NCBI GenBank assembly: GCA_032622095.1
Contig: CP136064.1
Span: forward strand, 187,406,209 to 187,470,208
DNA: 64,000 nucleotides
Direction of reading: 5' to 3'
Origin: Siphonodentalium dalli
Lineage: Eukaryota; Mollusca; Scaphopoda; Gadilida; Siphonodentaliidae
This document shows positions 20,660-32,511 of this stretch, piece after piece (position 1 is the stretch's first letter; every line of letters starts with the position of its first letter). Made by a program: the position numbers and the translations under genes. The notes below the pieces were generated by a model. That model saw only the letters and a list, made by a program, of their open reading frames with translations, was not told the origin of the DNA and ran no database searches.

Positions 20660-22736
20660 ACTTCGCTCTATTTGAAATACTGTCCGGTGTTCACTATATA
20701 GCTATACTATACGGACATGCATAAAAGGCAGTCGCACGCTCGGGCTTGTTTTTATTTAACCACGGAACCCATGTACGCGATATCCCTCGAGAATCAAATA
20801 TGCATGGGCCCGAGACAAATGCAAACATAATCGGTCTTTATATGTGGCATTTCGCAGTGTAAATGTTTACATGAATTATTTATTTACTGCAAAGATTTTC
20901 CGATTCTGAACAATGAAACTCGCCATGGAAAGAGTTACATACAAATATACGTTTTCTCTTTGCGACGAGTCCGCGCGGAACGGATTCCTTTATATACTTT
21001 CAATTGCTCGACTATTATTGTCACTATCAAGTATTTCTAAAGGCAAAGATTCGCCTTCATTTATGTTCGAAGATAGATTGTTATACAGACGTATTCGTGT
21101 ATGTTTGAATTGCGTATATTATAATTGGGTATAGATATATCGATTGCGATATATTCTCGCTTGTCTTCATGTGTTGCATGGCGGGGGGGGGGGGTACAAT
21201 TTGATTTTCGTGAACCTTGGTTTTACAGATCTGGTTCAAGGCAGCGATGTGCAGGTTGTGGACACTCTAGCGGAGACCCTCTAGCCACGTCCCTGACGTT
21301 GACCGCTGAATATATTATATTTACATAAGAATGACGATGATCAACTATTATTAGTATATATAGTATATGCATTTAAGAAAGGCATTTTTCAGCAATTAGT
21401 TTCAATGCGCATTTATATAACATCAACACAATTAAGATAACATTACGCATATTGGCCATAACTAAGATCGGCACTACAATTATAAATAATAAAATATCCA
21501 GTTGCTTAAAAGACATGCAGTGGTTAAATCGTTATTAAGTTAAAACATTCACAGAATGACACGAATGTGTTGGTGGGTTTGTTGATAAGGCAGGAGTGCT
21601 AGCGCGAAAGAATAGAACGAGAGGCGCAGCCGTATCAACAAACCAATGAACACATGTATCGTTCTGTGTTTATTATACACTTCACCCGTCTTAGAATCCG
21701 TGCATTGAATAATACAGGCTTATACAATGTTTATTTTGGGCACAAATAGTGCTAGTTTTGTCATTTGTGATGATTCTTTTATTGTATAGCTCCGGTTTCA
21801 TTGTTGAAGCAAACGTCATGAACGTTATTTGACGCCAACGAGATCCGTATGGATTATTCGTCCCATACGGATTTGTATGGAACAGCATAGTTAATTTGTT
21901 TAACTCTTGCGATCAGTAACCTTATCTATAGAGTTGAATCTGGCCCAGCAGTAATCGTTTACAGTTAACAAAGTTATCAGTTCATCGGTACTCAATCCGA
22001 TCAGATGGTCCCCATATCATCAAGTTACAACAACAATAACATTTCTTCAAAATACGCTTTAAATAGTTATCAGAATCGATTAATTACAACCAAATAATGC
22101 TGGTCATTGTCAACTATGGTATAAACTACCACAAAAACGTGTTATTTATCAAGCTCACCCAATTATTCTGCTCACCTCTTTTAGTGATTAGGTCAGATTA
22201 GGTCAACAATTTGTAACTTCCCGTTCGTGATACACTCGAGAGATCTCTTAGATAGTATATAGCCTAGTTCGATAACATGCCATTCGGGACCAAAAAAATG
22301 TCATATTTAATAAATAAAATAATATATGTATGGGTCTACACCGAGAGATTATTGTCTTAGTACATACACAATGTATAAGAATGTATATCAGGTGTCGCAT
22401 TTGTCCGACATTTACAATGCACATGTACATAGCTATACAAAAGCCTATTAGAACTGATTGGTCGTGGAGGTAAATCCGTAACTTTATATCCTAATCTCGG
22501 ATTATACGACGCGCTCTGATATTTGAACAATGTTTCTTATGATTAATACCGAAGATTTAATGGTCTTAACAGACAATATCTCTATTATATGTTGCGATTT
22601 GCTCCGTTACCAGTATACACACGTATTGTCGAGTCCTCAAATATAGAATTCACCCTGCAGTATAGTATAGTGATACTCAGAATGTCAGTCTAAAATCGGT
22701 TATATCGTGGTCCAACGGAAGGATACTCAATTCAAG
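20660..22736. promoter_or_regulatory. Shared upstream region of divergent genes A and B
   Basis: Sequence between the proposed first exons of the two head-to-head calmodulin-like genes. It holds a G-run (21183-21195) and AT-rich stretches. TATA-like sequences occur near both ends, but no confident promoter element or ORF is seen. A TA-repeat (20633-20650) lies just inside the gene A intron. Confidence 0.35.
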
Positions 22737-22739
22737 ATG
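22737..22739 (+). CDS. Calmodulin-like gene B, exon 1 (ATG and splice donor)
   Basis: The sequence TTCAAGATG is directly followed by the donor GTATGTGT, giving a first exon that ends at the ATG as in animal calmodulin genes. The next exon (23605) begins in phase 0, consistent with this. It lies about 2.1 kb from the proposed first exon of gene A on the opposite strand, making a head-to-head pair. AT-rich TATA-like sequence occurs around 22636-22675, but no transcript start can be assigned. Confidence 0.6.
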
Positions 22740-23604
22740 GTATGTGTTCTCTCTTTTTACGACCAATTTATATTAGTAATCCTTTTGAATTTAGCGCGAC
22801 AATCTGGTGATCCAATATAACCTCGTGCAAATAGGTTCACATTGGATCTAAATGTTCACATAGGTTCACATTGGACTTATTTGATTCTGAAATAAGCCCA
22901 TAGTGGAGTTATTCTCGTTATTCCTTTTTATGGCGCGGGCCACATGTAACAGTGAAAACACATTGTGAAGAGCGTACATGTAATCTGGTGTAATTCAGTC
23001 GATTCAGGCTCATACGAGCGTATAATTTAGTTTCAAATTATAATGCCGATATGGGCTTATTTGTGTTTTTGAAATAAGTTTAATATGAGCATATTTGCAG
23101 GAGAGAAGGAACATGCATCATCCGACCGTCGGATACTTGGAAGGTGACGGCGCCTGAATTTTCAAGTTAAAAACTTTCGACTTAAACCTGTCTTCTTAAG
23201 AGTGTTGTTGCTTGTATACTTATGGGGTAAATATGCTGTCTGTTTTTGGGACGTTTATCGGTGGGTTTTACGATGGAAAATGCAGTTTTACTGGCGACGC
23301 GTTTAACGGTCCAAGGTGGGCAGCGATGTTGCGCGGTATGACACCGTTAAAGCGACGGGCATTTTTCTAACAGTGGATATATTAAACCACAACGAAAATT
23401 TCGAAACCATTGATAATGTAAACTGCTGCGAATAGTAACCCCAACCACGTCAACTCATATTAACTATTACATGGGATGTTTACAACCGTTTTTATTTTAT
23501 GGCGTTTTACGGGATCTCTTATTGGAAATGTTATACGCATCGAGTGTTTCCCTGTTTCTGTCGTGGCCTTCCATGTGCTGATCTATTTATTTTTCCCCTC
23601 AAAG

Positions 23605-23635
23605 GTTGAAAAGTTAACAGATGAACAAATTTCAG
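23605..23635 (+). CDS. Calmodulin-like gene B, exon 2 (N-terminal LTDEQIS)
   Basis: A 31-nt exon reading VEKLTDEQIS plus one base, between a CTCAAAG acceptor and a GTACGT donor. It matches the 31-nt exon 2 of calmodulin genes and is the direct counterpart of 15577-15607 in gene A. The trailing G joins AA-TTC at 41693 to make Glu-Phe. The following intron is 18 kb long and holds two LINEs and a tyrosine-recombinase retrotransposon. Confidence 0.85.
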
Positions 23636-24034
23636 GTACGTTATATTTATAAACTAATATTTCTACATTAAGGAAGTATCGATCAATTATTTAGTTGGCA
23701 ATATTTAAAGGATGTTTCGACAGTGAGAATATTGTTTGCCAAACTAACTTTATTGACTATCTTGAATGTTTGAGTGTTCAGCACCCAATGTTAAACCGTG
23801 AGCAAACAGCCGTTGTTGACAATCTTTTAAATTAAACTGATATCTACACCCCAAAGCCACGGGACCCACCGAAACCCGAGAAGCGACGGCGCTTGAATTC
23901 CAGCCCGCGCTAGGACATTCCAGGAGAGCAATGTCTGGGCTCTTGCGCGAGTGCACCGAAAGGTCAGGGGAATAACTCTATATTTCACCGTGTTCAGAAT
24001 AGGTGCACGGATGAGCTATCTGTCCTGACTTTAA

Positions 24035-25912
24035 ATGTGTGTGGTTTTGGCCAAACGATTAGACTGTCCTGAATTTGTTGAATTGTGTATTTTATATGAT
24101 GTATTATGCTTTATGGAGACATTGACGGATGATTGTGATAATTTATCTTTACCTGGCTACACCTTTTCTTTTAAGAATCGCACGAAAGTAAGCCGTAGAA
24201 AATCCGGCGGTATAACCATTGCGTACAGGAATAATTTGGCGGATAAAATATCAGTAGTGCACTCGAGTTGCAAATTTGTTCATTGGGTAAATATTTCCAA
24301 AGATATATTTGATGGGAAGTCTGATGTTTTAGTTGATGCTGTCTATATCCCACCAGAAAAGTCCAGATACTCCAGTAAAGCAGCGTTTAATGAACTAGAT
24401 TGTGAAGTTATTAGTCGTAAATTGGATTATGATAATTTAATTCTTACAGGGGATTTTAATGCACGTACATCCAATACTCAAGATTTTTTTGATTTTTCGG
24501 AGAATGATTTCCATCAAGTACCTGATCTGATTCAACCTGATTTAAGAACCCTAGCTGATAATGGAATGTCAATATATCGATCGATTAAGGATAAAATAAC
24601 TAATACATTTGGGAGATTGCTAATTAGTATATGCAGAAATAATGAGATATATATGTTAAACGGTAGAACAGATAGTGACATGGACATTGGTAAGTTGACA
24701 TGCAAGGAATCATCTATAGTTGATTACACCATTTGTTCCCCAGAATGTTTGAATTTGGTAAGAGGGTTTGAAATACAAGACCACTCGTTGCTTTATTCTG
24801 ATGCTCACTGTAGTTTGTCCCTGCGACTTTGGAAAGGGAAACTGGCCCCATTGCTTGAAGTAAATGATCCAACATGTAATAACTTAACGAACCAATCTAA
24901 ACCGAAATCGTGGGTCCCTGAGAAAACCGCCGAATTTGTAGGAAATATCGAGGAGGTTGACATTAAACAAATAAATGAACAATTGGAAGCTATGCGAAAC
25001 AACAGTTCCACATGTAACAGTATATCGGAATTAGTCACATCACTTTCTGGCGTAATGATAGATGCAGCGAAAAAGACTTTTGGTTCCAAGTATGTGAGGA
25101 AAATTCAGCGACCTGAAACAACAACACAGCGAACTAGTTGCAGAGCGTGGTTTACAGACGAATGTCGAAACGTAAGGAAAGCTTATAAAAAAGCCAAACG
25201 CATATATGCTAAAACACCAAACGAGAATACAAAACTAGGTCTGCGACAAGCTGAACGTGAATATAAAAGAGTCATAAATAGGGCGAAACGTGAATATGAA
25301 AGTAATTTGCAAATTCAGATGGAAAGTATACGAAACACTGATACAAGGACATTTTGGAAAACTATTAAGGGTAATAGGGGCCATAGTGATACATCTCTTG
25401 ACATTGATATACTTATAGAACACTTCAGAAAGCTTAACTCCCAGTTACCTGATGGTTCAACACTTGTTACCGAAAACAAAGTCGATCTGGATGCCTCAGG
25501 TACACGCATGTTAAACATTCCCATAACTAACGAAGAAATATTATATTGCATTGGTAAACTTCAAAATAATAAAGCGTCTTCGCAAGATGGAATAATCAAT
25601 GAATATATTAAGGCATCAGTGCCCAAGTTATTACCAGTCTATACGCATCTCTTTAATATCATTTTCGACTCAGGAGTGATACCTGACTCATGGCGCACGG
25701 GCTCAATTATACCGATTTATAAAAATAAAGGGAAAAAAGACGACCCCTCGAATTATAGGGGTATAACCATATCAAGTTGTCTTGGGAAATTATTCACATC
25801 AATATTGAACAGACGGCTGACTAATTATTCTGATTCTTGCGGAGTTATACATGAAAATCAAAGTGGCTTTATATTAGGAAAGGTTACTCAACCGTGGATA
25901 ATGTGTTTGTGA
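24035..25912 (+). pseudogene. LINE 1 ORF2, endonuclease and N-terminal RT
   Basis: The first nine codons are out of frame with the true protein: the endonuclease start LSVLTLNVCG (near 24013) is joined by a frameshift around 24060. The APE-type endonuclease follows, with motifs GDFNART and SDAH (nicks target DNA to prime reverse transcription), then a basic linker and the start of RT (motifs NNKASSQDG, SNYRGITISSC). The frame is lost near 25885-25890, where one base is missing, and continues in the ORF at 25894-26724. Broken, so probably inactive. Confidence 0.8.
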
Positions 25913-26724
25913 TGCAGACGCTTATGGATCTTTGTAAATTTAAGAAAAAGAAATTGTTTTGTGCCTTCATTGATTTTGAAAAGGCCTTTGATACTGTCCG
26001 TAGAGATTATTTATGGTATAAATTAGCATTAAATAATATAGGTGGCAAGATGTACAACATCATTGTTGACATGTACAAGGATATTAAATCTAGGGTAGTA
26101 TGTAATGGAGAAATATCAGACCCCTTCCCCTCTATGATTGGTTTGAAACAGGGTGACAATTTATCCCCTTTTCTTTTTTGTCTCTATGTTAACGACCTTA
26201 CAGATTTTCTCGCCAGCACGGATATAGTGGGAGTGGAGTCGATATCGCGCGAATGCGAGGATAGACTAGACAGATATATGAAATTATTCATAATTTTATA
26301 TGCAGATGACACGGTGTTATTCTCCAATTCCGCCGATGATCTGCAGCGTCAGTTGAGTTACTTTGAGGACTATTGTTCGACTTGGGCCCTTAGAGTCAAC
26401 GTGGCAAAAACTAAAATAATTTGCTTTTCCAAGGGTAGGTTACCCAGACATTTACTGTTTAGGCTCAACGGTAAGGAAATCGAAGTGGTGAAAACATTTT
26501 CTTACCTGGGTATTTTGTTTAGCCGATCTGGTTCATTCACGATAACCAAGAAAGACTTATCAATGAAAGCTAAGAAAGCCATGTATGAAATTATAAAAAT
26601 CGCGCGTACGCATAAGCTAACAATATCAACACAGTTAAAACTCTTTGACACCTTAGTCGCACCAATCCTATTTTACGGGTGTGAGGTTTGGGATGTGGGT
26701 GACAATTCTATCATTGAGGTTTGA
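25894..26724 (+). pseudogene. LINE 1 ORF2, RT catalytic part
   Basis: Continuation of the RT after a one-base frameshift. It shows CAFIDFEKAFDTVRR (RT block with a catalytic Asp), GLKQGDNLSPFLF, and the catalytic box ILYADDTVLF (YADD), then the thumb region. It ends artificially at 26724 where the minus-strand LINE begins; the protein resumes at about 32512 (LKFSKMVLGLKTSTPSYM). Confidence 0.8.
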
Positions 26725-27017
26725 TTGTTTATTGCAAAGTCGTCAATTAAGGCGAAACATGCTATAACATATATACAATATTTACAATATTTACAATAGG
26801 TCACAAAAAAACAATTGTTACACAATCATACATATATTAATATATAATATGATAAATGTATAGATATATATCGTAATATGTATTATAATATCTTATATAT
26901 ATTATATTATAATTTAATCCTTTATAATATCATTATCATAATATTTTGCCTGAAATAATTATTCACGGATATAAATAATGCACCTACTCACACGTTTTTC
27001 AATTTGGAATAATCGGC

Positions 27018-28130
27018 TCAGTCATATTTTAATTTTCTTGATGCCAATTTGATAAAAATACTAACGTTTTTCAGTAATAGTTGATTTTCCAAAGATAATA
27101 GTCTTTCGAATTTTTCTTTCGTAGGATTCTCCCAGTAATATTTCGGGATATAGTCTGCCCGAATTATCTGTAGTTCTTTGCAAATAATAATAAAATGGTA
27201 TTCATCACCCGTGCCATCACCGCAAATATCACAGGTTTTGTCACCATTATCCACAGATTTAGATTTCCATCTTGTATATTCGACAGGCAGTTTTATATTT
27301 GCGGTTCTAAATTTTAGCAAAATGTTTGCTAAGTGAGCCGGTAAGAAACTTAGATAGCGACCCATGCCCGGCCTCGTTTTAATACTCATATAAAAACGTG
27401 CTCTAGATGAGTTTGCATTCTGCATTTCAGTAAATAGTTCTGTTGTGTGTCGCTCAATAAGCTCTGATTTTATATTTCTAATTTCAGCCTTTGTTAAACC
27501 TGACTGATTTGTCCATGCTCGTTCTATGTTAAGTTCTTTCAGTGTTTTAGAAATAAAAAATAGCCATGGGCTATTGAAGGAGCCGTCAGAATTGTGATCC
27601 AATTCTTTAACAAGAATATATATATTTTTTGCAAGTTCTGAGCCATCGTGTGATAGTAGTTTGGACCAGTAAGATAGTGCTCTGCACTTTATCTCAATGG
27701 ACAGAGGGTGTCTGCCAAATTCACCGTAAACCATATAATTTGGTGTACTTGTTTTCAGATATCCTATAATTTTGCAGTATTTAAGATGAAGCGATTCAAT
27801 AATTTTAGTTCTTTCGTGACACCAAATTTCACTCCCATATAATAGGATGGGTACTATCATGCAGTCAAATAGTTTTAACATAATATCGATTGGAAGCTTG
27901 AGAGATCTCACTTTGTTTAGTAATCCATACATTGCTCTTGTGCCAATTGTAACTATTTTTTTCAAATTTTGGCAAAATCTTCCATTGTAAAAAAAGGTTA
28001 CTCCCAAATATACAAATTCTTTAACTGTTTCGAGTTCTTGACCTCGATATCTGAACGTTGGAATTGGTTTGGGTAACTTATTACTAAATATTATGACTTT
28101 AGTTTTTTTGTATTCACTTGTAACTTCCAA
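27018..28130 (-). pseudogene. LINE 2 ORF2, C-terminal part
   Basis: Continues the RT thumb and the C-terminal domain, including the region STPNYMVYGEFGRHPLSIEI and a Cys/His motif CDICGDGTGDEYHF typical of this LINE group. It joins the upstream ORF (28091-30796) through a one-base shift in a run of seven T (28103-28109, A on the coding strand). The indel could be real or a sequencing error in a homopolymer. Confidence 0.8.
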
Positions 28131-30796
28131 GCATCTGCATAATCTGCAAATGCTTGGAGAGAACGGTGCATATTTTCTTCTGTATCAGACATTAATACTG
28201 TGTCATCTGCATAAAGAATACAAAACAATTTTATGTAACATCCCACATTTTCAATATATAGTTCATCTAAATAACTCAAATTTTGTATTGCACAATCATT
28301 CATAAAATCTTGGATGTCGTTAATGTACAAGGAAAATAAAAAAGGTGACATTATTTCCCCTTGAAAAAGTCCCACATTACTAACAAAAAAGTCAGAAATG
28401 TTGTGACTGTCTTTTACACATGTTTTTATCTTACCGTACATATTTCTAATGACATTAAGTATTTTTCCGTTGATATTGCATTGGGCTAATTTCAGCCATA
28501 TTGCATCCCTCCATATGGTATCAAAAGCTTTTCTAAAATCAATAAATGTGCAATATAATTTTTTCCCACTTTTTAGATATAGGTTGATTACACTGTGTAA
28601 AACAAATATGTTATCTACGGTTGAGTGGGATTTTCTAAATCCCGTCTGATTTTTTAAAATTAGTTCATGATCATCTGAAAAAGAAACCATTCTATTGTTT
28701 AGAATGGCTGTAAATACTTTAGAAAGACAGCTTAAAAGTGTAATTCCCCGATATGAATCCGGCATAGTTCGGTCACCAGACTTTTTATATATAGGTTTTA
28801 TCATCCCGACAGCCCATTCCCGGGGGTAGTTTCCAGAATCCAAGATTAAATTGAAAAGTAAGGAATAAATGGGCATCATTTTCTCAACAGAAGCCTTCAG
28901 ATATTCATTTAAAAGCCCGTCGTGACCAGCGGCTTTACTGTTTTTCAAATTGAAAATTACAGATTTAATTTCTTCTTCGGTTATAGCGTTATTTAGATAA
29001 CTGTCATGGAGCGACGACTCATTTAATTCATCTATATAATTACCTAGATTATCAGATTCGTCTGAGTCGTTTAAGCTTTTAAAATAATCAGAAAATATCT
29101 CCAGATCAAAGTTCGTGGTGTTATTTTGAAATTTATTATTATTGGATAATTTATTTAGTTTATCCCAGAATGCCTTGCTGGAACTATTGCTGTAACTCTT
29201 CAGTTCAGAAATATCTGCATCTCGCTGATGTTTTATTTTCGAATCCATAGTTTTTCTATAAAGAGTTCCAGCGTTTTTCATATGTTGTTTGTTTGATAAT
29301 GATTTTTCTCTATTATATAGTCGTTTTGCCTTGTGAAAAGCTTGTCTCTTTGACTTACATTCATCATCAAACCAAGTTTGATTTGGTGGTTTATGTATTG
29401 TTTTCTTGTGATTTGGATTGTAAGTTCCAAATGTGTTTTTTGCGGAATCCAATAAAATACACGTTACATCCTCGCATATTTCATCCACTATGGATTGATT
29501 ACACGCAGACCCAGTTTCAGGTCGCCATTGTTCTAATTTTTCAATTACTTGATTAATTTTATTGTGATCAAGATTCACAGCGAAATCATTTCTCTTGTCA
29601 GGATCCCATTTTTTTATTTTACGATTTGTTTCGGGATCCACATTTGTAGTTATGAGAGGACCATGGGCTCCCACATCGTGACGAGCGTCAAATTTCAATT
29701 CTAAATGGAGTGCGTTGTGTATATCTGAATATAGGGGAGAAAACTCGTTCACCCGAAAATTCTCTATTGTTCGCAATAGATTAATATTGCCCAAAGCGTA
29801 ATCAATTACACTCTTATCGGATGACGTAAGTTTACCATGGCCATTATCTTCCCCAAATCGTCCGTTAACAATAAATATAGATGTCGATTCACAGAACTTA
29901 ATCAATTTATACCCGTAGCTGTTACTTTTCCCCTTATCCTCGGAGCAGCGTTTATTTATGGGAATACAATTTGATTGAGATTCGAGGTGTATATAGTCAA
30001 AAAGTGATTGAGTATTCGTGGCGTCCGTAATGTGTTGTAAATCAGTGAAGTTAATTGAATTGTTCAGTTCGCACATGTTGTTTGAGCGAGCGTTCATATC
30101 TCCGCAAATCAGAAGCAGCTCGTCATCGCGACGCAAACGGCGTATATCAGTTTCTAACTCAATTGGCCAATCGTCGTTACAATACCTTGTGTTTGTCGGT
30201 GGAATATACACCGCACCTATAAGTAAGCTTCGTGAGTTCAATTCGCGATCCGAATCAACACGTACCCAGGCCGCATTTTTAGCTTCCGATTCAACTACTG
30301 TGATATATTTGAAAATCTGATTTTTTGCGGCTATTAAAATACCCCCACAACGTACACCGGTTCCAATGTGTTTTCCCTTGGTTACACAAATTTCAAAATT
30401 CGGTATACTGATATCATCTTCTATGAAAGCTTTGGTTTCACCCAAGCATAAAATATCGTAGTTGTTTAACATATCCACAAATTCGCGATACTGTAGTCTT
30501 TTTTCAAGGCCACATACGTTTAATGAAAGCAGTGTTAGAGTTTGACCAAATTCAATTTCATTGTTATCGGTTGATTGGGGGCGAGCACCATTGCGCTCAA
30601 GATCAGATTCGAGATCATTCAATAGCGGGTTACAAAGAGAATTAACGCCTGTCACCGCCTGGTCAGTGCGACCGCAGTTGATTGACGTATTGTTTGTATC
30701 AACATCACAGGTTTGCGGAGTTTCATTAGCTGGGTAGTTATCGGGCCCGCCCACATGCACTGTAGGGTCACATATACCGTTACAAACACAATACAC
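28091..30796 (-). CDS. LINE 2 ORF2, endonuclease and reverse transcriptase (901 aa)
   Basis: A long intact frame: a non-conserved Asn/Asp-rich N-terminus (about 1-85), an APE endonuclease with LSLNVCG, GDMNARSNN and YSDIHN (about 88-360), a basic linker, and an RT with NSKAAGHDG, DSYRGITLLSC, CTFIDFRKAFDTIWR, GLFQGEIMSPFLFSLY and the catalytic ILYADDTVLM box near the C-terminus. Such proteins nick host DNA and copy the element RNA at the nick. The last four residues are out of frame after a T-run indel, and the protein continues in 27018-28130. Confidence 0.85.
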   Translation of the reverse strand: MYCVCNGICDPTVHVGGPDNYPANETPQTCDVDTNNTSINCGRTDQAVTGVNSLCNPLLNDLESDLERNGARPQSTDNNEIEFGQTLTLLSLNVCGLEKRLQYREFVDMLNNYDILCLGETKAFIEDDISIPNFEICVTKGKHIGTGVRCGGILIAAKNQIFKYITVVESEAKNAAWVRVDSDRELNSRSLLIGAVYIPPTNTRYCNDDWPIELETDIRRLRRDDELLLICGDMNARSNNMCELNNSINFTDLQHITDATNTQSLFDYIHLESQSNCIPINKRCSEDKGKSNSYGYKLIKFCESTSIFIVNGRFGEDNGHGKLTSSDKSVIDYALGNINLLRTIENFRVNEFSPLYSDIHNALHLELKFDARHDVGAHGPLITTNVDPETNRKIKKWDPDKRNDFAVNLDHNKINQVIEKLEQWRPETGSACNQSIVDEICEDVTCILLDSAKNTFGTYNPNHKKTIHKPPNQTWFDDECKSKRQAFHKAKRLYNREKSLSNKQHMKNAGTLYRKTMDSKIKHQRDADISELKSYSNSSSKAFWDKLNKLSNNNKFQNNTTNFDLEIFSDYFKSLNDSDESDNLGNYIDELNESSLHDSYLNNAITEEEIKSVIFNLKNSKAAGHDGLLNEYLKASVEKMMPIYSLLFNLILDSGNYPREWAVGMIKPIYKKSGDRTMPDSYRGITLLSCLSKVFTAILNNRMVSFSDDHELILKNQTGFRKSHSTVDNIFVLHSVINLYLKSGKKLYCTFIDFRKAFDTIWRDAIWLKLAQCNINGKILNVIRNMYGKIKTCVKDSHNISDFFVSNVGLFQGEIMSPFLFSLYINDIQDFMNDCAIQNLSYLDELYIENVGCYIKLFCILYADDTVLMSDTEENMHRSLQAFADYADAWKLQVNTKKLKS

Positions 30797-30844
30797 ATGG
30801 CAGGTAGTAAAACAATAATTGGTTGTACAACAATTTGTCTCTAA

Positions 30845-32143
30845 TCAGGCTTCGTCCTTGCGCCTTCGTTTTCTGTCACCCTCACTGATGTCCTCCATTT
30901 TCTCAGCAAGCCGACCTTTCCCGTCCGGGCTTAGGTGAACACCGCTTGAGTCCTGTTTCTGGAACAACGATTTCACTACGCGTCCCTCTTGTGTGAATAT
31001 TTCAGAATTGTCAACGAATTTCACGTCCGATCCCACCATCTCATTAGAAATGAACTCACAAACAAATCTGTTCAGACTATCAGTTGCTTCATTTCGCTCC
31101 TGTATGTGCATTCCGGTCCCTTTCCGTGGAGGTATACTGCATACGTTAATAGTAGCATTCGGTACAGCCGCGGGTAGTTTTGGCAGCATTGACGCAAATT
31201 TAACTTTTGCACTGTCGATGTTGTTTTTAGAACTGGTCACATTGTTTGTACCTAAATGAATTGTCACAGATGTCAGCGCACTTGCATCTATCGTGTTTCC
31301 TTTCTCTTCTTTTGCTGCTTTTAGAAGGTTCGGGAAGTCTTCTATTTTCGCTCCAGACTGGAACACGAGCTTCATATTAGGGTTCCTGATGGGTAACTGG
31401 CGCATATTGCTAGCGCCCACAATCAGCGTGTCAATTTGTGTAGTTCCGTCATTGTACGAGTGAACTTCGATCTTTTTACCGTTGTTCGGCTCGGTGGCTT
31501 GAGCAGGTGATACAAGGTCGACGTTGATCTTATCCGACGATTGCTCAGTATTGTGTTCTCCGAACGATGAGAGGTCCTCATAGCTACCGTAATAACTACG
31601 ATCAGTTCGCGGGTTAGGTTTGTTGAGTGGACAACGGTAATCCGACGCCTTGTGCCCCGGTTGTTTGCATGCCTTACACACAATGTCATTCTTACACTGA
31701 TTGATTGAGTGGGAATCCTGGTAACATCGGGTGCAGGGCGGCTTTGAGTTGCGGTTACTCGCCATGATTGGTCGACAGTTTACACTGGAGAAATGCAGCT
31801 CACCACAATGTCGGCACTTAGCTTGTGTTTTGTCAGAGAATACTCGCACATCTATATCGTCGATTTTAATCTCGTGTGGGATCTCTGTGCAGTTTTCAAT
31901 CAAAACTGTTCTCGAGCCTGTCTCGATATGTGTCCCTCTCATTTTGCTTCTCTTCATCGTGTCACGTAACACATTTCCATATTCAACTAGCCTGTCCGAT
32001 ATGAAACTATCATCCAGCTCCACAGGGGCGTCAATAACAGTAACTAGGGTAGCCACTTTTCCTAGTTCTTGCATTCGAATGCGTCTGGTACCAATGAGAA
32101 TATTTGTCGACAACAACTCATATTTTGCTTGTTCGGTTGTCAA
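30845..32143 (-). CDS. LINE 2 ORF1, CCHC knuckles and SGNH esterase (432 aa)
   Basis: ORF1 protein with an RRM-like or divergent N-terminal region, three Cys/His knuckles (CRHCGELHFSSVNC, CTRCYQDSHSINQC, CKACKQPGHKASDYRC; about residues 112-172) and a C-terminal SGNH/GDSL-type hydrolase domain (about 235-420) with VGASN (nucleophile Ser), LGTNNV (Asn block) and VHLSPDG (His block). ORF1 esterases are established in CR1-type LINEs, where their substrate is thought to be lipid. The first residues are out of frame: the true start is in 32118-32333, joined by a one-base A-run indel near 32130. Confidence 0.8.
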   Translation of the reverse strand: MTTEQAKYELLSTNILIGTRRIRMQELGKVATLVTVIDAPVELDDSFISDRLVEYGNVLRDTMKRSKMRGTHIETGSRTVLIENCTEIPHEIKIDDIDVRVFSDKTQAKCRHCGELHFSSVNCRPIMASNRNSKPPCTRCYQDSHSINQCKNDIVCKACKQPGHKASDYRCPLNKPNPRTDRSYYGSYEDLSSFGEHNTEQSSDKINVDLVSPAQATEPNNGKKIEVHSYNDGTTQIDTLIVGASNMRQLPIRNPNMKLVFQSGAKIEDFPNLLKAAKEEKGNTIDASALTSVTIHLGTNNVTSSKNNIDSAKVKFASMLPKLPAAVPNATINVCSIPPRKGTGMHIQERNEATDSLNRFVCEFISNEMVGSDVKFVDNSEIFTQEGRVVKSLFQKQDSSGVHLSPDGKGRLAEKMEDISEGDRKRRRKDEA

Positions 32144-32333
32144 GAGTTACAAAGCACTGATTTCGCGTTATCTGAATTGCAAATACAGATTCTCTCTCTA
32201 TGGCATATTCACAAGCGCTGAGAATATCTTCGCGCGTTAGGCGCTGGCGTTCATTTTTTCCAAACGTTACAGTTAATTGCCTTTTCGCTTTGAGGGAGGC
32301 TGTCGCCATTTTGTTGTCAATGTAAACAAACAC
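32118..32333 (-). pseudogene. LINE 2 ORF1, N-terminal part
   Basis: Encodes the first about 66 residues of ORF1 (KRQLTVTFGKNERQRLTRED and a stretch ending in TLDNRTSK) in another frame. The join with 30845-32143 lies in the AAAA run near 32130. The ATG at 32331 or the internal one (MATASLKAKRQ) could be the start. Confidence 0.7.
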
Positions 32334-32511
32334 TGTTTATTGGCAATAATTCGACTACTCACACTAGTTTGAATCGTTTTTATCCAATATAACAATCAGA
32401 GATCTGAATAGTCCTTAGTAGATCCATTTTTGTGCATTATGATTGCATCAGAACAATTTAATTTCAAAACATTAACGGAGCGAAAAAATCAGCACATTGC
32501 CGCCATTATCA

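Larger units (their letters stand above)
24009..26724 (+). mobile_element. LINE 1, 5' portion (APE endonuclease and reverse transcriptase)
   Basis: Plus-strand non-LTR retrotransposon, lacking ORF1, interrupted at about 26724 by the minus-strand LINE and resumed at about 32512. Conceptual protein begins near 24013 with the endonuclease motif LSVLTLNVCG. It lies within the second intron of gene B. Domain content (APE endonuclease, RT, C-terminal Cys/His motif) points to the Jockey/CR1 group; the exact clade is not decided. Confidence 0.8.
26725..32511 (-). mobile_element. LINE 2, nearly complete, nested in LINE 1
   Basis: A minus-strand non-LTR element with 5' region, ORF1 (CCHC knuckles plus SGNH esterase), ORF2 (endonuclease, RT, C-terminal Cys/His) and an AT-rich 3' region (26730-27000). 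It splits LINE 1 in mid-gene. Only two single-base A-run frameshifts interrupt it. Exact ends are approximate, because no clear target duplication was found. Both LINEs belong to the same broad family, judging by parallel RT and C-terminal motifs. Confidence 0.8.
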
